Below the pieces are notes generated by a model that ran no database searches, was not told where the DNA came from, and saw only the letters and a program-made list of their open reading frames with translations. DNA of 64,000 bases, taken from assembly GCF_014356525.2 (NCBI RefSeq), contig NC_052504.1, forward strand, positions 61,305,637 through 61,369,636, given 5' to 3'. Both the position numbers and the translations under genes were made by a program. Origin of the DNA: Nilaparvata lugens (taxonomy: Eukaryota > Arthropoda > Insecta > Hemiptera > Delphacidae). Shown here in pieces: positions 35,130-46,234 of the stretch. Every line of letters begins with the position of its first letter. Position 1 is the first letter of the stretch.

Positions 35130-36003
35130 CTACACCTTTTCCAATTGTATTTGAGAAAGTATCAAGTTAATTTGAGAAAGTATCAATTGTATTTGAGAAT
35201 AGTCACTTGTGTATGAGAGAATGTCAGATGTAGATGAGAATAGTCAATTGTATTTGGGAAGTCTTCATATGTAATTGAGAGTAGTAAATTGTATTTGAAA
35301 AATTGTCATATGTAAATGAGAAGATATCAGTTGAAAATGAGAAAATTTTCCAATTGACATGTCGTGACTCTTCTGTAGCCTACAGTACAGGTTTGATTCG
35401 CGCAGAAAAGGATACTGTACTACACACACAGTATTAACTACACATACATGGGGCAAATTAATATTTTCAATGGTGAAAGTATTTCCCCTGTACTGTTTAC
35501 GAATGATTGGAAACGCGACTTTTTTCTCCAAACATCTACAGTGAAATATTGCACTTGATGAAGAATTCTCTATGTTTACGGTGCAATTGAACTTTATCAT
35601 CAATCGATAATTGAATCTCTTGTTCAAACAATTCGGCAATTATTCAATGGATTTTGGGACTTGAAAATATTTTTTTTCAAAAATTGAACGTTTTATTAGA
35701 ATATTGAATATATTCTCATATTATTTTATATGAGTACAGTTATAAAAAATATAAGTAGCCTACTGGAATTACTGGCTTTTTAAAATCATTTCCCGATTAC
35801 AAATTACAACTTCTCGATTTCAAATCCTATGTTCTCAAATTGAATTGATACTTTCTCAAATAAAATCCACTATTTTCAATTACAAGTGATGACTTCTCAA
35901 ATACTATTGGTTATTCTCATTTACATTTGACGTTTTCTCAAATACAAATGACTATTCTCAATTACACTTGATACTTTCTAAAATACAGTTGAAAAATGTG
36001 TAG
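35130..36003. mobile_element. Foldback-like element with tandem-repeat arms
   Basis: Both arms are arrays of a 20-22-bp unit of the form TATTTGAGAATAGTCAATTG: about ten units at 35142-35352 and, inverted, about nine at 35797-35993. The outermost bases are mirrored (CTACACC..TTCCAATTGTATTTGAG against CTACACATTTTTCAACTG). The AT-rich 440-bp centre contains no transposase. The 124-codon minus frame at 35265-35639 runs from the centre into the left array and is probably a by-product. Long terminal inverted repeats made of short tandem units are the hallmark of Drosophila FB elements. The family here is otherwise unknown. Confidence 0.7.
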
Positions 36004-36099
36004 TAATGAGGTGAGAAAGATAAACAATATTATAATAGGTTCTTTATATCATCCAGGAACGTTGTATAATCCAATAGGATACTAATAATCCTTTATCCA

Positions 36100-36275
36100 T
36101 TGAAAAGGATAAAGGATTATCCTTTTAAAAGGACGTATTATCCTTTTAATGTCCTTCAGCGAGTTATCCCAGGGTTGATAACCTAGTGCAATCGAATTTT
36201 CATATCATAAACCTACTTTGTTCCAAATTTCGTGAGAATCATTAGAGCCGTTTCCGAGATCCGGTCACATACAGA
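36100..36275 (+). repeat. Dispersed repeat R, 3' fragment
   Basis: Carries GTCCTTCAGCGAGTTATCCC, GATAACCTAGTGCAATCG, ATAAACCTACTTTGTTCC and AGAGCCGTTTCCGAGATCCG as in 17400-17672 and 24350-24500. A local GGATAAT/ATTATCC hairpin precedes it at about 36085-36145. Confidence 0.6.
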
Positions 36276-37088
36276 TATAAATATATAAACATAAAACATC
36301 TAAACATCTAGACATTGTCAAGTTATTTTTGCCGTAACATGTGCCCTGCTTGGCTGCAGTCGGTAGAGCAAAGATTTTTGAATATATTTGATTTTTTTTG
36401 TGACTCCTGAAAGAAAAATACCACCAGTTTCTTACCAGTTCCTCTAGGAGCTCAAACAATTCTCTGCTTTCGATGGCTGCAAACGTCGGCCGCTTTAACA
36501 GTTCACAGTTCTTGTGACTGATTTGGTTGACTCCACAGAGTCACTCCTGCATCTATAGCAGGAGAGGTATCGCCACCAATGCCACTCGGCACCATTCGAC
36601 AAAGTGGTCAGCAATGTAAAATGATACCGAGCGGAATCAAAGGCAACACTCTATCAGAAAACCTTATATATTCTATCAATTTGTATTGCTGCTGCAACTT
36701 AATACTATGACCTTTGAGTTTTTTCAAATCGGATGCTATAGTCCTCGATAATTTAAATAAATCTCAGGAACGTATTATTTCCAAAGATTTAATTATCAAT
36801 GCAGTATAAATAAAGGGTACACCATTCAATAAACATAAAAAATATAATTACATTAAATATATAACGAGCAATAATGAAAAAAAGAGCAACAAATATAAAA
36901 ATAATATGAGTATAATTAATATGTATTGAAAAATATCACAGACAGCTCACTAAGGATTTACTTTGCTTATTAGCATCAATTATTAATACCATGTGCTTCT
37001 TTAATCAGCATATATACTTTCAAACTATACAGCTCAGTGTCCACTTGCTGTTGCTTGTCGAATAAAACTTATAAATCTTATTTCCAAA

Positions 37089-37135
<47 letters not shown>

Positions 37136-38612
37136 TATATATCTCAGGGCTTGGGTTCGGCCTCTGGTGGAAATCAGATAAATTAATTTATCTTATGAAC
37201 ATGAGCTTCGCAAAAATCTAATAAATTACTGATAAAAAAATATATGAGTGAGCATATAATTATAATAAATCAAATATTAATAAATATTCCATCTGTGCAT
37301 ATTCAATAGTTAATCTCATAAATGCTTCTTAAGAATATTCCCTTCACATTTTAAGACTTGGGCAAGTGTTGATAATATTTTTAATATTTGAATAACCCTT
37401 CGACGAGCTAGCTTTATTCAATCATGATTATTTAGAAGCACTGAGGGCCTTTTTCCACAATTATGATGGTGATCCGGATTCGTTTTGATGTCCTAGGCCT
37501 TTCTGGTGGGCTGCTGTCGTCTTCTCCAATGAGGTTATTTAAATTTAATGACTCATGTCATACTATGACTTAACTGAGTCTTATGAAATTTGATTTTTAA
37601 TTATTCAAAACTTTTAATTTTTAAAACTTTGAAAAGGGATCTAGTCTTGTGCTCTCTAAATTGGTGGATGTCCCTGATGATCTCTGGCAAGCAAGTGGGC
37701 TTGGATCTACCCTTATTCTTTTACAACCACACTTCCGACTTTTCAATTTACATAAAATATAAATATCCACTCTCATTGGTGGATTCAACTACTCCGCAAT
37801 GACATAATCAAAGTTGTCGAATAGTCAACATGAAACTGTTATATTACCATCCAATGAGTGAATATTTTAGTCTTTAATTCTTATTTTATATATGTTACAT
37901 AAATCTGTGTTCTAAATAGATTACAATTTCTTACTGTTTATATAAACAATACGTGTATTTTTGAATTAATTCGCTTTTACTGCCGGTCAATTACTGCATT
38001 GTGATTGGTGTATCCTAAAACTACAAATGTATCCATGTGCTGAATAAAGTTACATCCCACTTCCTTCATCTTTTTATTTGTTTTTAACATTTTGTTCATG
38101 CTCGTTTGATATAATAAATATTTTTGTGTTTTCTAAAACGCTTTTTCTTTTACATTGAATTGGCATGCTTGCTTACTAACCGTCTGATGATACTTTAAGC
38201 GAATGCTATTTATTTGCAACTAATTTGCCACAAGGTGTCACAAGGCTAATTCTCAAATTATATGGCTCGACCGATTACTTAGGTCGCCGACTAGTAAATA
38301 CCAAAGAACCTAACCTCAAAATATTATATATTTTATATTATTAAATAAATAGCAATAATACTTTTATTTTCATTCGGCTGTTCAAAACCATAGCCTTGAG
38401 AGCCGTTATTATCTAATCTAGTGTTTGTTGACATCGTATATGGTGATAACGATACAGCAGCTTGCTCGAGACCTATTAATTTCCTTTCATGTCATGATTT
38501 TGAGAAATATCAAAAATTATATTCTTACAACAATATATAAACAGAAATTGTTCGTTTGATATGGTATAGGATATGAGAGGAATATTATATCCTGTTATGT
38601 ACCGTATGTATC
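36276..38612. other. No confident gene
   Basis: A minus-strand open stretch at about 36440-36520 (CELLKRPTFAAIESRELFEL) ends at a good GTAAGA donor but has in-frame stops upstream and no clean acceptor. The (AT)n tract lies at 37090. The rest is AT-rich with nothing recognised. Confidence 0.35.
37090..37142. repeat. (AT)n microsatellite
   Basis: About 25 TA units with one AA interruption. Confidence 0.95.
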
Positions 38613-41484
38613 TCAAATTATATTAAGCGACCAATTTCTGTTTTATATACATGGTTCTATGGTTATTTATTTATGTCCAACGGATCTCGAAAACGGCTAT
38701 AACGATTTTCACGGAATTTGGAACATAGTAGGTTTATGATATAAAAATTCGCTTGTACTAGGTCTCATTCCTGGGAAAACTCACCGAAGGACATGAAAAG
38801 GATGATAATTATTCATCCTTGGAAAAGCAGATGATAATTTCGTCATCTGTCGATAACAGAAGATGTGAGTTCTTTTGTAGGAGAAAGACAGAATTATGTT
38901 CAGCTGTTGAATCAATCAGCTTATCTCACGAGAAATATTATCTAGAAATTTTGATCGACTTGATCAAAATAATCTGATTTGTTGACATGACATGGTATAT
39001 CATTCTAAATTAGAGTATATCATAATTTTCAAAGGTTTAATAATTATTATCCAGTTTAAAGTGATTAGTGAATGTCATTTTGTTGTTCAATTTGGTTTGT
39101 AAGCAATCTAAATTAGATCTTTTCTGTTTTCAAATTTTTGGACTGAAAATTGAACCTGAATTCAAGTGTATGGAACATAACCTACTTTTTGGACTATTAG
39201 GCCAGTCAAGGAAAGATTATAGAGGGAAAAGTAGGGGAGACAATTGTTGACCCCAGAGTTCTGTTGAGGGTAGTAAGGAGGTAAACATATCAAAAGTCCC
39301 CACCCTTACCCACTGTGCTAACGGGGTGGTGGTGGTTCAAAGGTACCATTTTTTGGTTTCTCGCATAAAACTGGAAAAGTATGTATCCTAAGGACTTGAC
39401 TGTCATATAACAAATTAAAGCTTACATAATTTCCTACAATATTCATTCTACAACTCTTCCTATATCTCCTCTAGTTTCCGAGATATCCGCTCTTGAAGGT
39501 GTGACATTTTTGAAAAAAATACATTTGCCACCAATTTTTTTATATTTTTGCTCTTATAACTTTTTGAAAATCGATGGAAAAAATTCATGTTGATTTTGAG
39601 CTTATAAAGCATTGAATTTTCTTCTATTTGATGTATAATTTCACACTTTTACGAAATTCCCTACACCTTTTGCAGCAGCTTTAGTGTTGAGTGTGAAATC
39701 TTCATTTTCGCAACAATAGACCAATTGACAAGGAATTTTGTGAGAATGTTTCAAACATAATTCTTGACTTCGCAGCTTTGTTGAGACTAGTTAGGAGGAG
39801 AACATATCAAAAGTCCCCATTCCTAACTGATGTGCTAAGGGGATGAGGGTGGTTTAAAAGTTGAGTTTTTCAGCGTTTTGCTTCGTTGCTCATATCTTGA
39901 GAACAATACGTACGACCGACATAACTAACAATTCAAAAATAAAGCTTGATAAATTCTCTACACTTTCTGTTCAGTGGAATTTTGTGATATTTCCAACAGT
40001 TACCGAGATATTCGCTCTTGAATGTGTGTAATTGTTAAAATAACAGGTTTTTATCCAATGTTTTGCTCTTTCAGGGCTTATAACTCTCGAACAAATGCAT
40101 CATAATAATTTATGTTCATGGTAGGTTTGAAGAGCATTGATGTCTCTTTCAAATGGTGTATTATTTCACTATTCCAAGTTTTCTTTCATTGATATAGCAC
40201 CTTCAATGTAGGGGGTGAAATTTTCATTGCTGCAACAATTGATAGTTTGACAATGACATTTGAAGGGGATGTATGTGACACAATTTTTCACTTCACAGCT
40301 TGACTTGGACTAGTTATTACGTGAACATAGCGAAAGTGCGCACCTATATCCCACTCTGTTGAAGGTGTGGAACTGCTGAGTTGACACTTGTTGCAGCAAT
40401 GAAAAATTCACCCCCTACATCGAAGCTGCTATAACAATGAAAGGAAAACTTGGGATAGTGAAATAATTACACCATTTAAAAGAAAATTCAATGGTCTACA
40501 AACCTATCACAAGCATCAGTTTTTATGATGCATTGTTGGAGAGTTATAAGCCCTGAAAGAGCAAAACATTGGATAAAAACCTGTTATTTTAACAATTACA
40601 TTCAAGAGTGAATATCTCGGTAACTGAATATCACAACATTCTACTGAACAAGAAGTGTAGAGAATTTATCAAGCTCCATTTTTGATTAATTAGTTATGTC
40701 GGTTGAACGCATTGCTCTCAAGATATGAGCGAGGAAGCAAAACTCTGAAAAACTCAACTTTTAAACCACCCTCATTCCCTTAGGACATTAGTTAGGAATG
40801 GGGACTTTTGATATGTTCTCCTCCTAACTAGTCTCAATAAAGCTGAAAAGTTTTCACACTCAACACTGAAGCTGCTGCAAAAGGTGTAGGGAAATTAGTA
40901 AAAGTGTGAAATTATACATCAAATTAAAGAGAATTTAATGCTCTATGAGCGTATATTCAACATGGATTTTTCCCATCGATTTTTAAAAAGTGTTGAGCAA
41001 AAATATAAAAAAATTGGTGCCAAACGGATTTTTTTCAAAAATGTCACACCTTCAAGAGCGGATATCTCGAAAACTAGAGGAGATATAAAAAAGTTGTAGA
41101 ATGAATATGATTGTAGGAAAGTATGTAAGCTTTAATTTGTTATATGACAGTCAAGTCCTTAGGATACATAGTTTTTCAGTTTTATGCGAGAAACCAAGAA
41201 ATGGTACCTTTGAATCACCCAAAGTGTGTAGGGGTGGGGTCTCTCGACATGTTCTTCTCCTTACTACCCTTAACAGAACTGCGGGGTCAAAATTGTCACC
41301 CAAACATTTCCCTCTATACCTTTTTTTGAGCATTCATTGCCTGTACTATTATAGTGTGTAAATAAAAATTCGGGGAAGTAACAGTTTTGGATTGTGCCTG
41401 TTAGTCCTTCCCCAATCATTTCAAAGAATTGTGTTCTGTTTATCAATAAACGAATAACGAGCGAAGCTCGGTGCCCCGATATTA
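38613..41484 (-). mobile_element. Dispersed repeat R, reverse copy split by a hairpin element
   Basis: Read on the minus strand, 41484 to 41345 matches 23938-24100 (CGGGGCACCGAGCTTCGCTC, GATTGGGGAAGGACTAACAG), and 39199 to 38613 matches 24100-24834 (GTATGTTCCATACACTTG-like block, AGAACCTAGTACAAGCGAA-like block, GCTTAATATAATT end). The interruption is exactly the hairpin element at 39200-41344. Confidence 0.7.
39200..41344. mobile_element. Large foldback element, family F, with 1-kb arms
   Basis: Left arm 39208-40250 and right arm 40378-41336 are reverse complements around a loop of about 130 bp. Examples are GACTTTTGATATGTTCTCCT mirrored on the left, GCAGCAATGAAAATTTCACC, and TCCGCTCTTGAAGGTGTGAC with GTCACACCTTCAAGAGCGGA. 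ACTATTA flanks both sides (39193-39199, 41345-41351), consistent with a 7-bp target duplication inside repeat R. Termini are GGCCAGTCAAGG and, complemented, ACAGGCAATGAATG. There is no transposase. Open frames within are mirror shadows. The arms are paired in at least three sub-blocks repeating the motif AAAAGTCCCCACCC..GGGGTGG. Confidence 0.8.
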
Positions 41485-41577
41485 TTCTAGTGATATAAGA
41501 ATTTTGAGAATACTATACAATTTTATTATGTTATTTCAATAAGTATGAATTATATGTACATATATAATAATATAATA

Positions 41578-41916
41578 GGGGTATTCACAATGTTGTTTTA
41601 GCCAGATAAAGTGCTATTTGATGTCTCTGGATTGTGAACGCCCCATCTAAAATCAACTGCTATAAGCTAACTGCAATAGCGCTCCATACGGATAATTTGT
41701 GTAACTCAAAGTTTATTATCTTACTTTTGCTACCAAAACATATGGCCGCCGTTTTTACAGAGTTAGCTAGAGTTAGCGGACTCAAACCTGCGCTATCAGC
41801 TATCTCGTTGGCTTGTTTTTTCTAACTATAGCATTGAGTTAACACAGACTTAGCAAATAACAGGAGTTAGCGAATAGCTCGACTTAGCCAGCTAACTCCA
41901 ACATTGTGAATAACCT
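41578..41916. mobile_element. MITE with GGGTATTCACAATGTTG termini
   Basis: The left end GGGGTATTCACAATGTTGTT and complement of the right end AGGTTATTCACAATGTTGGA form inverted repeats of about 25 bp. Inside are several copies of TAGCTAACT/AGTTAGCGAA. Non-coding; a 63-codon frame in it has no support. Confidence 0.7.
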
Positions 41917-41978
41917 TAGTAGGTCTCTATAAGGTTTTGATATTCAATTTAATAATACGTATAACAAACACACTCAGT

Positions 41979-42704
41979 CCAGGCAATCAATGCTCGAAAG
42001 AAGGGGAAGCTTGGAAATAAATTTTTGACAGCTTTTTTGAGGATAGATAGGGAGTAAAAATGATAAAAGTCCTCACCCCTACCCACTGTCCTGAAAGGGT
42101 GGTTTGAAATACTAACTTTTTCGTTTTTTTAGTACATCTCAAACAATATGCGTTTCACGGAAATCATAAAAAAAATTAAGAAATTGGGAATGAAGAAGCA
42201 CAAATCATAATCATCATCACCTTTGAGCATAAGGGGTCGAGGACTTTTGATAAGTTCATACTGCAACTAGTCCAAACACATCTGCGAAGTCGAATTGTGT
42301 TTCAAACATTCCCTCCAAATTGTCTTGTCAATAAGTGATATCATATATTGTTGTTTAACTGAAGATTTCTCAATCAACGCAACTAAGAGTGCTGCAAGTC
42401 GAAGAGAAATGGGTCTGCAATACCTGTGGAAATCAATAATTTGGAAAAAAACAGATGTAGGGAGATTCGTAATATTGTGAAATAATACATAAAATTAAAG
42501 ATAATTCAATGTCTGTAAACGAATAATGTTCGATACGGGTTGATCCAAAAACGAAAAAATAATATTTTTTAATCCACACCACCACCCTTAGCACAAGGGA
42601 TAGGGGGTAGGACTTTCATATGTTTACTTCCTTAATCCTTGTAAGAGCTGCGGGGTCGAAAATTTTTTCCAAACTTCTCCTCCCTAACCATTCTTGAGTG
42701 GCCT
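41979..42704. mobile_element. Foldback element, family F, degenerate copy
   Basis: Starts CCAGGCAATCAATGCTCGAA, matching the complemented right end of 39200-41344, and ends CATTCTTGAGTGGCCT. Inside are the family blocks AAAAGTCCTCACCCCTACCC, GAGGACTTTTGATAAGTTC, AACTAGTCC and TGCGGGGTCGAAAATTTTTT. It is shorter and more diverged, with both arms still recognisable. Confidence 0.6.
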
Positions 42705-43478
42705 AAATGTGGAATTAAATTTATCCGATCCATCGCAGTAACGCTTGAAACAATTAGTAATAATCGAAAATTGTAATGTGCGATTAGTCGTTTGCGAGCA
42801 ACGGTGTTTGCTAGTGAAAACACAACATGAGACGCTGTTTAATGTTCAGTGAAATGTGGTAAACATTGAATACTCAAGTATTCAAATTATCTAAGTAGGC
42901 TACATTTGGAGCAATTTATTGCTCTTTATGGTTTATGAAGAGCTCAACAGCACTTGATAGCCCTTTGAAGCTTAAGTAACAGTTAGTAGCCACAGCACAA
43001 GAGTAAATGCCCCATATTGTACCGCCGTAAAACGTAAATATTATCCTCATATCATAACCACCCCGTACCGTATCGATATGCAATACTTAATGCTGTTATT
43101 ATTTATCAAATTTAATATCATTGCCATCCAATTATTCATATTTTGGTAAGTTGATTGATTAACATAACTATATATATATTTTTTCAAATTTTAATTGTCT
43201 ATCCATTTAGATATTAATTCTATTAAAGCTTGCAGTAAGATTTACAGAGTTCAGATACAAAATGCAAAAATGGAAGAGCAAAATTTTGTAAACTTATTAT
43301 GCTGTACCTAATATTTACCCACCTGATCATATAGTTTGTTACTATAACTTTATCTAGAATAACGTTTGGTATTGACTGGTTAAGCAATCTTGTATAGAGA
43401 AGCTTGCTGTGTGGAGTTCTAGCCTAGTGCTTAGCTTATGAGTATCTTATGATATAGAAAGATCTACTTTGGATACTT
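42705..43478. other. No feature seen
   Basis: AT-rich sequence. No repeat partner or exon recognised. Confidence 0.4.
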
Positions 43479-43481
43479 TAA

Positions 43482-43835
43482 GGGCCGGTTTCCGAACTCG
43501 AGATCTAGCTAAGTTCTAGACTTTAAACAGCTGGAGTCAGAAAATTGGCTTTCCGAAACAGGGCGTAGTCGCAGCTTTCATGATCTCTATTTTCCCATTT
43601 TTATGATTGGAAACGTTTTTCCTTGACGAAATGAAACATTCCAAAATAATTCAAAATGGCTGAAGCTTTACACTATTCTCTCTTTATTTTTTAATTCTGT
43701 GTTCAATTTCATAGTTTTTTTGAAATTTAATTCAAACGTGGACTGCGACTACACCCCGTTTCGGAAACCCAATTTTCTGACTCCAGCTGTTTAAAGTCTA
43801 GAACTTAGCTGAATCCTGAGCTCGGAAACCGGCCC
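43482..43835. mobile_element. PIF/Harbinger-like MITE
   Basis: Long inverted arms of about 95 bp: GGGCCGGTTTCCGAACTCGA on the left, GGGCCGGTTTCCGAGCTCAG as the complement of the right. Both include CTAGACTTTAAACAGCTGG and TCAGAAAATTGG. TAA lies directly outside each end (43479-43481, 43836-43838), the 3-bp target typical of PIF/Harbinger. There is no transposase, so it is mobilised in trans if at all. Confidence 0.8.
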
Positions 43836-43838
43836 TAA

Positions 43839-45859
43839 ATTTAATATCAGTCACGATAGCTGAGACACTTGTCGTCAGATATCATCTGCTCACAAGTCAA
43901 TTCAAAATTTTATGCTTTCTCTCCTGATACGCGACCTACATTTCTACATGTAATTTTTTATGGAGAACAGGGTTGGCTGTTTTTTCTTTCATTTTTTACA
44001 TGTCCGGATACAGAATGGATTGGAGAAAGCCAGGGTATTGAAGTGTGTAACTCTACCATCTGCCTTTAAATTTCCTTTCCTAGAAGTCTGGTAGCTTTCT
44101 CATCGATCAATTCTGCCCTGAAGCTATACAATGACTTCAATGAGAGAGGCTCACTCCCGCATTTACAAGGAAGATTGTATTACTAACGTAGAAAGCAACC
44201 TCCCCGGCCTATAAATAAGCCATTTAAAAGATTGCACATTGGCTCCAATAGGAAATAAGATTCCCATTCACAAAGGTTTTTCATCGTGCAAAGAATTGGA
44301 TATGGATCCATGAACAAAGAATTATTGATTCATGTAAACTACTACAATGATGAATAATTAAAATAAATTCTTGCACTTGATCTATGAATGCTTCTATGAC
44401 GAAAGCGATTGACTAATAAATAGATAACTCAATCAAAAGATAAATAAATTATAGCCATTATCATTATAACTGTAACTCAACTTGATACATCCACGGAGGA
44501 GAGATTATCCACGGATTTCACATACTACCTTAGATTTTGAGAAAAATCATGAATCATTCTAAGGCTTGTTATTATTATAACAATATTATCTATGTATATG
44601 CTATAATTATCAATTGAATCGATTAATTGAGAGAAAATATGTGTTTCATTTTACGTTGTAGTAATATTTGTGGATGAAATATCACAGCCAGTGAGGCCAG
44701 GTATTTAAACCCTGGAGGTTACTCAGGTACTATGAAGTTAATGGAGAACGAGTACATCCAGACAGCTTAGCAAAGTATTCAGAGACAACATTCTCATACC
44801 AAAACATGAGACCTCCCTCCAAATGTGATCATCAAAGTATGTGAGACTGGAACAAAAACGTTTTCGTACCCCAACTTTGCACAGCTGCATTTCTTATTTT
44901 AGACTCAACAATCAATGAAATAAGAAGAGTACTCGCAAAATGTGAATAAATATTGTCTGTTTCCGACCTGGTGACTGAGTGAATTGATTGGGTGAAATAG
45001 ATCTATTAAATTAACACTGATATCTTCTTGAAATGCATGAATTCAGGGCTACTTTCTTGTATTTTATTATTTTCAAAGGGTACTATAATTCTATTTCATA
45101 AATATTAACACTGATATATAAGAAAAAGTGTGCTCGATAACTAGACCATGTAAATTATCTTAAGGCTTCTATTTCAGTACTTAGCACAGTGTTTACCAAT
45201 ATGAACATTGGTAAAATGAATCAACAACTTCCAAATTTAGCCTGTAATGATACGATATTGCAGGAAAATTGATCGTGAACATCATTGATACCTTTGCTCT
45301 TTTATCCAATTACACCTGATATCACAATTTGTAATTCATAATATTATAATATAGTGAATATATATAAAAAATTTGTCGATTGAAAAAGCACTTGATAGCA
45401 TCATGTGGAACATTATGTGAGGCTTCCAGGATATTCCGTGGTTATGATTTATCATGTATGAGGCAGAAGTTTAGAGTGTTATAGCGGTTAGCTTGCAAGA
45501 CAAAACCTTCATCTAGAAGAACGTTGAAAACCGAGCAAACAATGTTGATCATAAAAACGGAGGGTTGATGAGTTAAAGCAACTTTTTGCCCTCCTCATAT
45601 CCCATGAGAGCTGTACATACTTGTAGAGGCCTAATTTCAACGCAGATACCACAATGAATGCTGATGATTCGCTAGGAGAGAAATTCATCCACATAATATT
45701 ATTTATGAAAATACGATGTCGCTCAACTCAGATCTCAGATGTATATTTCTCGAGAACCCATAAAATAGAAGCAAAGTTGACCCAGATGAAAAGAGATGAA
45801 AGATAATTTCAAGATATTTGGAGAATTATTCAATCTGACAGTCATCAATACATAGTAAA
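43839..45859. other. No confident feature
   Basis: AT-rich, with short open frames at 43869-44069 (+) and 45509-45694 (-) that show no splice or initiation support. Confidence 0.4.
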
Positions 45860-45967
45860 ATGAGTGTATTGCTATGTATATTGATTGGAGCGAATGCAAG
45901 TGTGATTCCTTCGACGAAACAAAGTCATGTTTCACTGCTAATTACAATAAATACTCAATATTTATAG
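45860..45967 (+). CDS. Tiny open frame with signal-like N-terminus, doubtful
   Basis: The ATG at 45860 (AAAATGA context) opens 35 codons beginning MSVLLCILIGANASV, which resembles a signal peptide with an ANA|S cleavage site, and stops at a TAG at 45965-45967. An overlapping 81-codon frame (45874-46119) with CKCDSF and a hydrophobic YSIFIVYLFC runs into the next MITE. The two cannot both be genes. No donor or poly(A) signal is associated. Probably chance, recorded because the locus at 5714 shows that short signal exons exist here. Confidence 0.12.
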   Translation: MSVLLCILIGANASVIPSTKQSHVSLLITINTQYL

Positions 45968-46107
45968 TATATTTATTCTGTAGTGAAAATATTTCCCTCC
46001 TTGTTGTGAATAGTATCAAATACGCAAACTCAACTCTTGTTGAAAACTATCAATTCAATATCGGTAACTTAATAACTATTGAACATGATATGTATATTTC
46101 AAATGAA

Positions 46108-46234
46108 AATAGAAATTAAAGTACCCTTTTTCAAATTATTTAGTGATTTTCCAATCATGTAGCCATCATTGGCAACATATAGTCGAAACATGTTGTGAGT
46201 AAATAATTTTAAAAAGGGTACTTAGATTTCTATT
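46108..46234. mobile_element. Small palindromic element with AAGTACCCTTTTT arms
   Basis: The left end AATAGAAATTAAAGTACCCT and the mirrored right end AGGGTACTTAGATTTCTATT flank a 60-bp spacer. Inverted AAATTATTTA continues the arms. A T-tract of about 10 follows. Single copy in the window. Confidence 0.55.

Noticed and set aside
35265..35639. A 124-codon minus-strand frame
   Set aside because: It runs from the centre of the foldback-like element into its tandem-repeat arm, has no known motif, and has Cys and His at irregular spacing. Kept only as a remark.
36440..36620. Possible minus-strand exon reading KRPTFAAIESRELFELLEEL before a GTAAGA donor
   Set aside because: In-frame stops occur before any good acceptor, so the exon cannot be closed on its 5' side.
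41101..41361. Three overlapping frames in both orientations
   Set aside because: They lie in the right arm of the foldback element; the mirrored arm has the corresponding shadows.
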